Below, in pieces: positions 7,746 to 16,663 of a stretch of 56,087 bases of DNA. The DNA is from Spirochaetota bacterium (GTDB lineage: Bacteria; Spirochaetota; UBA4802; UB4802), in NCBI GenBank assembly GCA_040756435.1, contig JBFLZD010000020.1, forward strand, positions 1 to 56,087, written 5' to 3'. How positions within the stretch are numbered: the first letter of the stretch is position 1; each line of letters starts with the position of its first letter. The notes beneath the pieces are model-generated. The model was not told the origin of the DNA. It did not search any database and saw only the letters and a program-made list of their open reading frames with translations. Both the position numbers and the translations under genes were made by a program.

Positions 7746-8570
7746 TTATGCTTTCTTCTCAGCACCTGCCAGAGCTTTTGCAACAGTATATGCTTTTTTC
7801 TGCAAATATGGAATTCCCATAGTAAATACAGACAATGTGTGATAGATACTGTTGATTGATTCATAATGTGAAAGGTCAATCTTCTGCGCATCTTTGCCAA
7901 CAGGCAATCCATATTTTAAAGGCTTATCCCTAAGAACAGATATCACACCAAGGCCACCAAACTCTTCAAGCCCATAAACGCTTGCATTAGGGAAATCTTT
8001 TTTAAGCTCTTTTACCCGTGCTAAAGCTTTTTTGATTATTGCCTGTTTGTGACCAAACTGTAATGCTCCTGATGGGCATGTTGCAACACATGCAGGTATA
8101 TCACGTTTGTTCATAGTGCAGGCATTGCACTTATGCGATTTTCCCCTATGTATAATGTGCTGTCCCATATCATTCTTATGGTTTATTTCACTTAAGCCAG
8201 GTACTTTATACACGCAGGCACTCACACAGGCACCGCATCCAATACATTTTTCCTGGTCAATAACTGTCCAACCATCAACTTTAGAAATAGCCATTTGTGG
8301 GCATACTGCAATACAGTTAGCTTCCGAACAGTGATAGCATTTAGTATGCTTGATGTTCCACACTGGCCGTTCAGGTTTACTTTTATCCAGTGGATAAAAT
8401 ACTACATGGTTCCATGTTAAAGCTGATAGGCTTGCAGGATTGGTATACTCGGGTCCCCCAAAGAAGGTGGTTTTTTCACCGGGCAATCCGTTCCACTGCT
8501 TACAGGCAACCTGACAGCCCCTGCAACCCTGACATTTTGATATATCAACTAAAAACGCTTTTTCTGACAT
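7746..8570 (-). CDS. fdnH: Formate dehydrogenase iron-sulfur (beta) subunit
   Basis: A 274-residue ferredoxin-like electron-transfer subunit. Four cysteine clusters are visible in order: CQGCRGCQVAC near residue 14, CYHCSEANCIAVCP around 79, CIGCGACVSAC around 109, and CNACTMNKRDIPACVATCP around 146, enough for four [4Fe-4S] centres carrying electrons away from the molybdenum or tungsten site. It directly follows the alpha-subunit gene (16 bases), so the pair forms one transcription unit. Unlike E. coli FdnH there is no convincing C-terminal membrane helix, and no cytochrome b gamma subunit lies nearby, so the partner that links it to the membrane or to a soluble carrier must be encoded elsewhere. 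No signal peptide; it would be carried across by the alpha subunit's Tat signal. Confidence 0.9.
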   Translation of the reverse strand: MSEKAFLVDISKCQGCRGCQVACKQWNGLPGEKTTFFGGPEYTNPASLSALTWNHVVFYPLDKSKPERPVWNIKHTKCYHCSEANCIAVCPQMAISKVDGWTVIDQEKCIGCGACVSACVYKVPGLSEINHKNDMGQHIIHRGKSHKCNACTMNKRDIPACVATCPSGALQFGHKQAIIKKALARVKELKKDFPNASVYGLEEFGGLGVISVLRDKPLKYGLPVGKDAQKIDLSHYESINSIYHTLSVFTMGIPYLQKKAYTVAKALAGAEKKA

Positions 8571-8586
8571 AGTTCCACCTCCTCAC

Positions 8587-11586
8587 TTAAGCCTTTCGTA
8601 TATCAACCAGAAATACTTTGAATTCTGGTATGAATGTATTGGGGTCACCACACTGTGGCGTCAGGAAATTACAGGTAGAACCTGAAGCGTGCCCACCATA
8701 GCCAAAATGCCATACCATACCAACCATCTCCACCATCTGGCCGTTTACCTGTAGTGGTTGTACTCTATCGGTAACCAGCGCAAAGGTTTCAATTGAACCA
8801 CGCTGTGATGAGATGATAACTTTATCGCCATTCTTAATTCCCTTCTTTGCAGCCAAACTTGGGCTTATTTCACAGAACATATCCGGAACTAGCTCATCAA
8901 GCCATGGAAGGTTACGTGTCATTGCTCCAGCCTGCCAATGTTCGGTTACACGATATGAAGTGCCAATATACGGGAACCGTGCACTTGTACCAAACTCACC
9001 CTGAGTGCCAGGATACAGTGATACAGCCGGGTTATACTGATGTGAATTGAATATATTCCGTGTTACTGCCTCCACAGCCTCATAATGTTCTGGGAATGGA
9101 CCATCATTGAGGGTTGGGGCAAAGAGCCGTCCAACACCTTCCGGAATCATGATAAATGGCAATTTTTTACCTGCCGGTGCTGGGCCATCTGGCACATCAC
9201 CTTTCCATTCATCACCATCCCACCATATTACCGGCTTTTGGGGATTCCATGGTTCTCCTTTCATGTTGACGCTGGCACGGTTATAGATGATCCTTCTATT
9301 CATTGGCCATGCCCATGCCCATCCATGGTACATGCCCATCTTTGTTTTATCCTTCTTGCTGCGTCTAGCCATATTATTGCCATCTTCATTATAACTGCCA
9401 CTATAGATCCAGCACCCACATGCAGTTTTACCATCATCAGTAAGCTTGGTAAAGTTTTCTACCTGATCGCCATGTTCCCCATTCTTTTCCCATTCAAAAC
9501 CATTGATCTCCTTTGCAACCATGTGAGGATCAGGTTCATGATGACCTTCAGGGGTAAAATTCCAGTATGCTTTCAGTATTGGATCAGGGTTGGCTACTTT
9601 CTTGCCTGCTTTAACATCTTCCTCATATAATTTTTTTACAGTCCTGAATAGCCTGTCAACAAATTCAAGGTCGGTGATAGCTTCACCTGGTGGATTCTGA
9701 GCTTTATAACGCCATTGTGCCCATCTTCCTGAATTGGATACACTTCCTTCTTTTTCAACGGAAGATGCCATTGGCAATAAAAATACCTCCGTCTTAATGG
9801 CTTTAGGATTTGCACCCGGGCGCTTCCAGAAAATAGAAGTTTCTGTTTCCCACAGGTCAGCACATACCAGCCAGTTAAGCTTCTCAAGCGACTTAGCTTC
9901 TTTCATCGAATTTGGCCCGCCAACAACAGGGTTGGTACCCATTAAAATGACACCTTCTATTTTACTCCCAGCATACAGTTCTTCATAAATGTGAACGTGT
10001 GAGTGTGGCTTTGATGCTTTTGGCAGCCAGTCAAACCCATAATCATTTTCCTTAGTGGCATTATCGCCAAACCATGCTTTAAGTAAGTTAATCATATATT
10101 TTGGTTTATTCTGCCACCAGTTAACACTCATTGGATCCTTGGTGGTTGGAGTGTTGTTAGCTATCCATGCTTTAAGGTCAGTGTCCTTCTTGGGACCAAA
10201 TACCTTGGGAGCGTCCAGATACCCCGGTAATATATGCCACAGCAGTGCATGGTCAGTGGAGCCCTGAACATTGGATTCACCACGCAGTGCGTTAATGCCA
10301 CCACCTGCCAAACCCATATTGCCCATAAGCATCTGCAAAATAGCATAAGCACGGATGTTCTGTACACCAATGGTATGCTGCGTTGCACCCATTGCATATA
10401 GTATTGTAGCAACACGATCAGGCTTATGTGTGCTGGTATACAGTTCAGCAACTTTTAAAAATACATCAACAGGACATCCTGTAGCTGCCGAAACCTTTTT
10501 AGGTGTATAGCGCGACATAAATTTTTTCATAAGTTGATAGACACACTGAGGATTTTGCAATGATTCATCCTTGAGCGGTATACCATCAGCATCCAGCTGA
10601 TATTTCCATGTCTTTTTGTCATATTTACGTTCAGCAGCATTATATCCACTAAAGATACCATCATTGAAAGCAAAACCCGGATCTATCAGATATGCAGCAT
10701 TGGTATATTTTACTACATATTCTTTCTGAATCAGGTCATTCTGCAAAGCATAGTTTATTATACCATTGATAAATACTATATCGGTACCGGGACGTATTGG
10801 CGCATAAAGGTCAGCCAGCGATGAGGTACGGGTAAACCGCGGATCAACACTGATGAGCTTGCCACCTTTATCACGTGCCTTCTGAACCCACTTAAATGAT
10901 ATTGGATGGTTTTCAGCAGCATTGCTTCCAATGATCATGATAACATCTGCATGCTGAATATCAATCCAGTGATTTGTCATTGCGCCACGACCAAATGAAG
11001 CCGCCAAACTGGCGACAGTTGAGCTGTGTCAAAGCCGTGCCTGATGTTCTAACCGTGTAATGCCCAAAAGACGTGAACACTTTGACCATGCATAGCATTC
11101 CTCATTATCCAGTGCTGCACCACCAAATCCTGCCAGGCCATCACAACGGTTTACTGTAATGCCATTTTCCCTTTCTACAAATGTTCGGTCACGGGTTTCT
11201 TTTACACGCTGAGCTATCATTTTGATAGCATCATCCCAGCTTAACGTCTCCCATTCTTCACCAAAAGGTTTGCGATAGTAAACCTTATCAAGACGCCGTT
11301 TTACCGGATTTACTGCTATCTGGTATAATGACATCCCCTTTGAACAAAGAGCTCCTTCGTTAATTGGATGATCTGGATCGCCTTCGGCATTTATTACTTT
11401 GCCATCCCGCGATGATACAATAATACCACAACCAACACCACAGAACGGGCATATGGTGGTAGATTCTTTTGCACCTCTTAACTTGTCAGTGGATTTACAT
11501 CCTGTTAAGAAGGTTACTCCACCTAAAAAAGAACCCGCTGCAGTGACTCCTGTTAACTTAAATAAATCTCTTCTGGTAACCGGCAT
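8587..11586 (-). CDS. fdnG: Formate dehydrogenase alpha subunit, selenocysteine-containing, Tat-exported
   Basis: One gene of 999 residues read through an in-frame UGA at 11029-11031. The context, HQARL-Sec-HSSTVASLAASFGRGAMTNHW, matches the selenocysteine site of FdnG-type enzymes, so UGA is decoded, not a stop. N-terminus: twin-arginine signal TRRDLFKL, then CPFCGVGCG...C for the proximal [4Fe-4S] cluster; the rest is the bis-MGD molybdopterin oxidoreductase fold, ending in a molydopterin dinucleotide-binding domain (DKVIISSQRGSIE). It oxidises formate to CO2 in the periplasm. Start chosen at 11586 because AGGAGG lies 5 bases upstream; a GTG two codons earlier is unsupported. The Tat region also contains LTGC, a possible but doubtful lipobox. 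The fdnH gene follows; fdhE and mobA diverge upstream. Confidence 0.95.
11002..11031 (-). promoter_or_regulatory. Selenocysteine UGA codon and SECIS-like hairpin
   Basis: The UGA is at 11031-11029 on the minus strand. Fourteen bases later a small hairpin is possible, CGCCA (11014-11010), loop GTT, TGGCG (11006-11002), at the position where bacterial SECIS elements sit to recruit SelB. The UGA is certain; the hairpin's role is inferred from position and a G/U-containing loop. Confidence 0.6.
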
Positions 11587-11696
11587 GAGCACCTCCTATA
11601 AAAAGTAAACATTAGTTCTTAAGAAAATATGCAATACTGTAAAGTTTTGCCTCTTTAATAATAAACGGTATTGTATTAAATTTTGGCGTGATAGAA

Positions 11697-11785
11697 GCCT
11701 CCCATATAATACAAAAAAAAGTATAAAGAAATCCCTTGCCCTTTGCAGAAAGGGAATCTATTTCTTCTTTCCAAAAATGGGAGGC
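11697..11785 (-). ncRNA. Structured leader region upstream of fdnG, possible regulatory RNA
   Basis: In the 427-base gap between fdnG and fdhE, an 89-base segment can fold into a long hairpin: outer arms GCCTCCCA (11697-11704) and TGGGAGGC (11778-11785), inner arms AGAAAT/ATTTCT, and TCCCTT/AAGGGA at the tip. It would lie about 110 bases upstream of the fdnG start in its 5' leader. It may be a cofactor-sensing riboswitch, an attenuator or simply an inverted repeat; I could not match it to a known motif such as the Moco RNA. Confidence 0.3.
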
Positions 11786-11950
11786 AAAAAGATTTCTCTT
11801 TTTACCCTTTCGACCCTGCATTCATAGCGTTACATAAGCCTTAGAAAACAGGGTTCGAAGAAACCTCTAACATTAAAAATTATTGTATATAATTGTCAAA
11901 CATAATTGGTTATGTTCCTATAAAACTTTATAAGAAATAACTGTAAAGTA

Positions 11951-11965
11951 TTGACAAATATGTCA
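11951..11965 (+). promoter_or_regulatory. Inverted repeat and -35-like box upstream of fdhE
   Basis: TTGACA (11951-11956) is also the left arm of TGACA-AATA-TGTCA. A TATAGC lies 19 bases further, a loose spacing for a promoter. A similar palindrome, TGACA-TAGTA-TGTCA, occurs at 14137-14151, so a shared regulator is possible. Confidence 0.3.
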
Positions 11966-12013
11966 CAATGAGGACTATAGCTTCAATTGAAGAAAACAGC
12001 AGGAATTATAAGT

Positions 12014-12871
12014 ATGCCATGGATCAATCATACACAACATCTTGAACTGCACAAAGAAACGCTGGTGAATAATTCTTCATTTTCAGAAGACCTTTTTACC
12101 CTGTATCATTTACTTTTTTCATTGCAGTTTCAAAGCCTTCAGCACCTTGCATCAATCATTACGGCTTCAAAGCTTATTGTTGATACCACGCAATACCCAA
12201 TGATCCAGCCACACACTTTACGGTTCACTGATGAAATCATTACTATCATAAAGAAAATATTTTATACTATAGCTTCTCTTATTACTCAGTTTCAAACCGC
12301 TTACTCATTTGACACATTACTTGCAAACCTTGACAGCAATCCTGAGCTCTATAAAGACATAATCATAGCGCTATTATCAAAAGACAGCACATTTGAGGCG
12401 ATAGCTCGTAATAATAAACTGGATACCGATGAACTGATATTCATGACAATTAATGCATACAAGCCATTATTTATTGCTCTTAAAGAGGCAGTATTGCAGG
12501 ATATAACCCAATTCCCTGATTACACTAAAAGCTTGTGCCCCTTTTGCGGATTTTTACCTGATATGGCTAAAATTGTTGAGTCAAAGACCAACAAACGATT
12601 TCTCCACTGTGCTCTGTGCGAATGCGAATGGGAATACAAACGCGTTAAATGCGTTGCCTGTGGAAACGAAAACATCAATACACTCGGGTATTACAGTTAT
12701 GAACCTGATGAAAAATACCGCTTTGATTACTGCAACAAATGCAACACATACATAAAAACAATCCGCATAACAAAACAGCATGACGAATCACAGTTTGACC
12801 TGACTGTAGAAAATCTCTTTACTAATTTTCTGGATGCTTCAGCATTACAGATGGGATACACACGCCAGTAA
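12014..12871 (+). CDS. fdhE: FdhE-like formate dehydrogenase accessory protein
   Basis: A 285-residue protein with a helical N-terminal two-thirds and a C-terminal zinc-ribbon-like region holding four CxxC pairs: CPFCG, CALCECEWEYKRVKC, CVACGN and YCNKCNTY. This arrangement is that of FdhE, a rubredoxin-like protein needed for active periplasmic formate dehydrogenase, thought to act on the exported selenoenzyme before translocation. The context, directly divergent from fdnG and followed after one base by mobA, supports the role. Start taken as ATG 12014 with AGGA upstream; an in-frame TTG at 11987 is possible. It lacks a signal peptide and is cytoplasmic. Confidence 0.85.
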   Translation: MPWINHTQHLELHKETLVNNSSFSEDLFTLYHLLFSLQFQSLQHLASIITASKLIVDTTQYPMIQPHTLRFTDEIITIIKKIFYTIASLITQFQTAYSFDTLLANLDSNPELYKDIIIALLSKDSTFEAIARNNKLDTDELIFMTINAYKPLFIALKEAVLQDITQFPDYTKSLCPFCGFLPDMAKIVESKTNKRFLHCALCECEWEYKRVKCVACGNENINTLGYYSYEPDEKYRFDYCNKCNTYIKTIRITKQHDESQFDLTVENLFTNFLDASALQMGYTRQ

Positions 12872-12872
12872 T

Positions 12873-13454
12873 ATGGAAGCAATAGAGGCATTTATCCTTG
12901 CAGGTGGCAAAAGCAGCCGTTTTGGTAGTGACAAAACCTTACATCTGTTCAATGGTAGGCCACTTATTGAACATGTGTTACACTCACTCAAACCACTGTT
13001 TCACACAATTTCAATTATTGCCAATGATTCTAATAAATATAACTATCTCACAATACCTGTATATCCTGATATAATACCTGGTCTTGGCCCACTTGGCGGT
13101 ATTTATACTGCACTCAAGCGTTCAGCAACAGATTACATTTTTGTATGCGCTGCCGACATGCCATTTTTAAATCAGGAATTTATTGCTTTTATGCTGCAAA
13201 TTCCGCACATGTATGATTGCATAATTCCTTCCTGGGCAGGTAACACTGAGCCACTGCATGCAATTTATTCAAAACAATGCATCCCTTATATTGAAAAACT
13301 TATAGAGGGAAAAAATTACAAAATCAGTTTCCTTTTTGAAAAAGTAAAGATGCGCTATATCATGGACGATGAGCTTATCTTTTATGCCGATGACCCTTCA
13401 GAGCTTTTTTATAACATCAATAAACAAAGCGATATCCCACCTTCGTTTCAATAA
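12873..13454 (+). CDS. mobA: Molybdenum cofactor guanylyltransferase MobA
   Basis: Transfers GMP from GTP to molybdopterin to make the guanine dinucleotide cofactor required by formate dehydrogenase. The nucleotide-binding signature FILAGGKSSRFGSDK is at residues 6-20, followed by GPLGGIYTAL and the metal-binding CAADMPFL. At 193 residues it is the normal family length. The start at 12873 is one base after the fdhE stop, so translation is probably coupled; an upstream start at 12834 would overlap fdhE and separates the family's N-terminus from its start. Together with fdhE it equips the adjacent fdnG product. Its end overlaps the convergent membrane-protein gene by 7 bases. Confidence 0.92.
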   Translation: MEAIEAFILAGGKSSRFGSDKTLHLFNGRPLIEHVLHSLKPLFHTISIIANDSNKYNYLTIPVYPDIIPGLGPLGGIYTALKRSATDYIFVCAADMPFLNQEFIAFMLQIPHMYDCIIPSWAGNTEPLHAIYSKQCIPYIEKLIEGKNYKISFLFEKVKMRYIMDDELIFYADDPSELFYNINKQSDIPPSFQ

Positions 13455-14098
13455 TTCCAGCCCAATATTCCCAATGCTACTATATTCATGATGATAGGTA
13501 CCGCATAGATGCACGATACAGCAATAATCTTTTTTTGAATTGTCGATAGCCCTATCACAATAATAGCAAAGAAAAAGAAATGAAAATATCCAAATAAGAA
13601 GATAAGCCACACTCCTTTGAGTGAAAGATTCCAGTATTCATATTCCCACACTAAATGGCCACCAATATTAAGCAGGCACTCAACAAATACGCAAAATGCT
13701 GAATACACGATAGCCCAAAACCATTTTTCAGGAATGCCCAGGATTTTAATGTTTTTACCACTGAGTGTGTGATAAAAGATGATCCCTAACAATGCAAACA
13801 TAAACATTATCTCAATATTCCATCCAACCATGGTGCGTAGTGCTGTATCGCCCGGTGTAGTCCATACTGCAGAGCGCTGTGTTAGATACATCACCCATCC
13901 ATTCCATGTTTCATTAAAAAAATCCACACCAAAAATAGTAGCACCCGCAAGTACTGCATTCCAGTCACCAGTTTTACGTGCTTCCTTGATTTCCTTTGTA
14001 TAAATATAAAATACAATAGCCAGTAGCGGTATACTATACCATTTGACCATGGATAAATCACGCAAACCCTGAAACGCCTGAACAGTTGCCTGTGTCAT
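13448..14098 (-). CDS. Integral membrane protein, unknown function
   Basis: A 216-residue protein with about six predicted membrane helices (near residues 20-36, 45-60, 92-110, 124-142, 156-178 and 188-210). Tryptophan- and asparagine-rich loops stand out: FFNETWNGWVMYLTQ around 60-74 and NIGGHLVWEYEYWN around 144-157. These polar residues at helix ends could line a substrate or cofactor site, but I do not recognise the family. A GGAGG site precedes the start. The gene is divergent from the GT2 gene, sharing a region with a perfect palindrome, so the two may be co-regulated. Confidence 0.7.
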   Translation of the reverse strand: MTQATVQAFQGLRDLSMVKWYSIPLLAIVFYIYTKEIKEARKTGDWNAVLAGATIFGVDFFNETWNGWVMYLTQRSAVWTTPGDTALRTMVGWNIEIMFMFALLGIIFYHTLSGKNIKILGIPEKWFWAIVYSAFCVFVECLLNIGGHLVWEYEYWNLSLKGVWLIFLFGYFHFFFFAIIVIGLSTIQKKIIAVSCIYAVPIIMNIVALGILGWNY

Positions 14099-14136
14099 AC
14101 AAACCTCCAGTAATTAATATTGACATACAAATGACT

Positions 14137-14151
14137 TGACATAGTATGTCA
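14137..14151. promoter_or_regulatory. Perfect palindrome between divergent genes
   Basis: TGACATA-G-TATGTCA, a perfect 15-base palindrome, with a further TGACATA half-site at 14121-14127. It lies 39 bases upstream of the membrane-protein gene and 123 bases upstream of the GT2 gene. Probably an operator for a dimeric regulator; the regulator is not identified. Confidence 0.45.
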
Positions 14152-14273
14152 TTTATTAATTTTTGCAAATATTTTTTTATGTGGTATAGTTCTCTATCAA
14201 TATAATAAATTTGCTCAAATACTACATGATACCGTACTAAATAATATTTTAATATTTAAGGAAGATATACCCT

Positions 14274-15818
14274 ATGAAGCTGTTTATTCTTATTTTTTAT
14301 GGATTAATACTTTTACTTCTATCAATTTTTGGTGCACATAGATATTATACATTGTATCTTTTTCTAAAATACGCCAAAAAGAAAATTCAACCTAAATCTA
14401 TGTTTAAAACTCTTCCTAAAGTAACTGTTCAGCTTCCTATTTTCAATGAACAGTACGTTGTTGAGCGCCTTATCAACACTATAACACAATTAGATTACCC
14501 CAAAAAGAAGCTGGAAATTCAGGTACTTGATGACTCAACCGACGAGACCTCGATTATTGCCGAACAAATATGCAAACTCAAACGCAAGGAAGGATTTAAC
14601 ATCAAATATATTCACAGAACCAACAGAACAGGATTCAAAGCAGGTGCACTGGAAAACGGGCTTAAACTTACCGATAGCGAATTTTTAGCAGTCTTTGATG
14701 CAGATTTTTTGCCCAATCCTGACTTTTTGCAAAAAACTATCCATTACTTCACCAACCCTGAGATTGGAATGGTTCAGACACGCTGGGATCATATTAATCG
14801 TCATTATTCTTTGCTGACTGAATGTCAAAGCATTTTGTTAGATGGTCATTTTATGATAGAGCATACCGCTCGCAACCGTTCAGGCCGCTTCTTTAATTTC
14901 AATGGCACTGCTGGCATATGGCGAAGGCAGGCAATTATTGATGGTGGCGGCTGGCAACATGATACCATAACCGAAGATCTTGATTTAAGCTACAGATCAC
15001 AGATGAAAGGATGGAAGTTTTTATATCTTCCTGATGTTACCGTGCCTGCAGAACTCCCCATTGAGATTTCAGCATTTAAGGCTCAGCAATTTAGATGGGC
15101 AAAGGGATCCATTCAGGTATTTAGAAAATTATATAAAACTATCCTGCATTCACACTTGCCCCTTAAAGTTAAGCTTGAATCATTCATGCACCTGGGGGCT
15201 AACTTTGCATATCTTCTCATGGTTTTTCTGACACTTCTTATGCCTGTAGCGTTATGGGTTCGTTATTACGGGGGATTTAAAAAATTTGCCTATCTTGACC
15301 TACCAATATTTCTTCTTGCTACACTTTCAGTCATGATTTTCTACTATTTTACCGAGCTTATTGTTCTTTATCAAAACAAAAACCTTTATGATTCAAAGAT
15401 TAAACCTCTACTCTACCTGCCCATGGTCCTTTCGCTGGGCATTGGTTTATCCATTAATAACAGTAAAGCTGTCATAGAAGCATTGCTTGATAAAAAAAGT
15501 GATTTTAACAGAACTCCAAAATACAATGTGGTGGCACTCAATCGTATTAATGCAATAGACCATGTGAAAACACTATTAAAAAACAAATATAGCCTGCATA
15601 CCATTAATGTTGTATCCATCATTGAGTTTGTGTTGGGGCTTTATATGACATTAGCTGTGTATTTTGCATTTGATAAAAATCTGTATATATCCATTCCGCT
15701 GATTATGCTGTTTCAGGTTGGATACTTGTATACATCACTGTTTACCATCATAAACAGCATAACACATCAGGTACTCATGTACTTCAGTATTTTTCGCAGA
15801 GGCCTGGCAAATGAATAA
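14274..15818 (+). CDS. Membrane-bound family 2 glycosyltransferase, cellulose-synthase-like
   Basis: A 514-residue enzyme with an N-terminal membrane helix (3-22), a cytoplasmic GT-A domain (about 45-280) and about four C-terminal helices (about 300-490). Catalytic blocks of processive GT2 enzymes are all present: DDSTDET, the metal-binding DAD (FDADFLPNP), ITEDLDLSYR with the catalytic ED, and QQFRWAKGS, the QxxRW motif of chain-extending or ceramide-type transferases. It likely polymerises or transfers a sugar from an NDP-sugar at the inner membrane. No BcsB-like partner or PilZ domain lies nearby, so cellulose is not indicated; a beta-mannan, glucan or glycolipid product are all possible. 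An AAGGAAGATAT site precedes the start. Confidence 0.85.
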   Translation: MKLFILIFYGLILLLLSIFGAHRYYTLYLFLKYAKKKIQPKSMFKTLPKVTVQLPIFNEQYVVERLINTITQLDYPKKKLEIQVLDDSTDETSIIAEQICKLKRKEGFNIKYIHRTNRTGFKAGALENGLKLTDSEFLAVFDADFLPNPDFLQKTIHYFTNPEIGMVQTRWDHINRHYSLLTECQSILLDGHFMIEHTARNRSGRFFNFNGTAGIWRRQAIIDGGGWQHDTITEDLDLSYRSQMKGWKFLYLPDVTVPAELPIEISAFKAQQFRWAKGSIQVFRKLYKTILHSHLPLKVKLESFMHLGANFAYLLMVFLTLLMPVALWVRYYGGFKKFAYLDLPIFLLATLSVMIFYYFTELIVLYQNKNLYDSKIKPLLYLPMVLSLGIGLSINNSKAVIEALLDKKSDFNRTPKYNVVALNRINAIDHVKTLLKNKYSLHTINVVSIIEFVLGLYMTLAVYFAFDKNLYISIPLIMLFQVGYLYTSLFTIINSITHQVLMYFSIFRRGLANE

Positions 15819-15828
15819 AAGGCAGGAT

Positions 15829-16638
15829 TTATCTTTCCTGCTGTAAAACAATATTTGCTATTATATTAGACAGTTTTCGTGGAAGCAATCGTGGCAAGAA
15901 AAGATGAATCAATGTATTCAAGGGCCCGGGCACATACAATCTTTTTCCTTTCTTTACTGCCTTGATTGCTTTGCGTGCAATATCTTCAGGCTTTGCCAGC
16001 CCTGAAATATGGTACCACCAGATTTTATCTGGAAAATTATTTTTTTTAAGCAACGGCGTATCCGTATAGGATGGATTTATTGTATGCACGCTAACACCGG
16101 TACCCCTACACTCCTGATCAACAGCTTCGCTTAAACTCTGCACAAACGCTTTAACCGCTCCATAGACAGCATGGTGCGGAGTTGGCTGGAATGCTGACAC
16201 AGACGATATATTAATGATAACTCCTTCCTTTTGTTGTATCATATCTTCAATAAATAATCGCATGAGGGAAAAATATGCCATAAGGTTAATAGAAATTAAT
16301 GTTTGCTGTTGTTTGTGCGATAGTTCATGGAAATAACCATAGGCTATTATACCAGCATTATTGACAAGGCAATAAACCTGTTTTTGCAGCTTTTTACATT
16401 GATCATAAAATTTTTTTGTTCCATCCGGCTTTGCAAAATCTTGATAGATAGTAACTGCTTGAATAGCATATTGCTTTTGAAGATGATCTTTAATGCCTTC
16501 AAGTATGTATTTTTCACTGGGTAGAGAGCCTAATATAAGATGAGCCCCTTCCCTGGCAAAGCACTCTGCCAGCGCCTTTCCTATGCCGGAAGAGGCTCCT
16601 GTGATGACCACCCACCTGTTGTTAAAATTAATAGCCAT
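15829..16638 (-). CDS. Short-chain dehydrogenase/reductase (SDR)
   Basis: A 269-residue classical SDR. Seen: the cofactor loop TGASSGIGKA at 14-23, NNAG at about 91-94, a catalytic serine in NISSVSAF and the YGAVK active-site pair at about 158-162. The C-terminal 30 residues (LIHLFLPRLLPRKLSNIIANIV) are hydrophobic and basic, as in membrane-associated lipid-handling SDRs. It is the last gene of the acyl-CoA cluster, 18 bases after the thiolase stop, so it probably reduces or oxidises an intermediate of that pathway, such as a 3-oxo or 3-hydroxy group; the substrate is inferred from context only. Convergent with the GT2 gene. Confidence 0.85.
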   Translation of the reverse strand: MAINFNNRWVVITGASSGIGKALAECFAREGAHLILGSLPSEKYILEGIKDHLQKQYAIQAVTIYQDFAKPDGTKKFYDQCKKLQKQVYCLVNNAGIIAYGYFHELSHKQQQTLISINLMAYFSLMRLFIEDMIQQKEGVIINISSVSAFQPTPHHAVYGAVKAFVQSLSEAVDQECRGTGVSVHTINPSYTDTPLLKKNNFPDKIWWYHISGLAKPEDIARKAIKAVKKGKRLYVPGPLNTLIHLFLPRLLPRKLSNIIANIVLQQER

Positions 16639-16651
16639 TGATTACTTTGTA

Positions 16652-16663
16652 AGTAACTATCGC
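16652..16663 (-). repeat. GCGATAGTTACT 12-mer, copy 3
   Basis: Exact copy of the 12-mer. Here it spans the thiolase stop codon (TAG at 16659-16657) and ends 14 bases before the SDR start, inside the acyl-CoA operon. Confidence 0.4.

Noticed and set aside
9085-9630. A 181-residue open frame on the plus strand
   Set aside because: Lies fully opposite fdnG, no ribosome binding site, no recognisable protein features.
8587-11586. A frameshift or two separate genes in the formate dehydrogenase region
   Set aside because: The two halves are in the same frame, are separated only by one UGA, and the flanking residues are those of a known selenocysteine site.
11612-11821. A 69-residue open frame upstream of fdnG
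   Set aside because: It coincides with the inverted-repeat leader, is out of context, and has no ribosome site.
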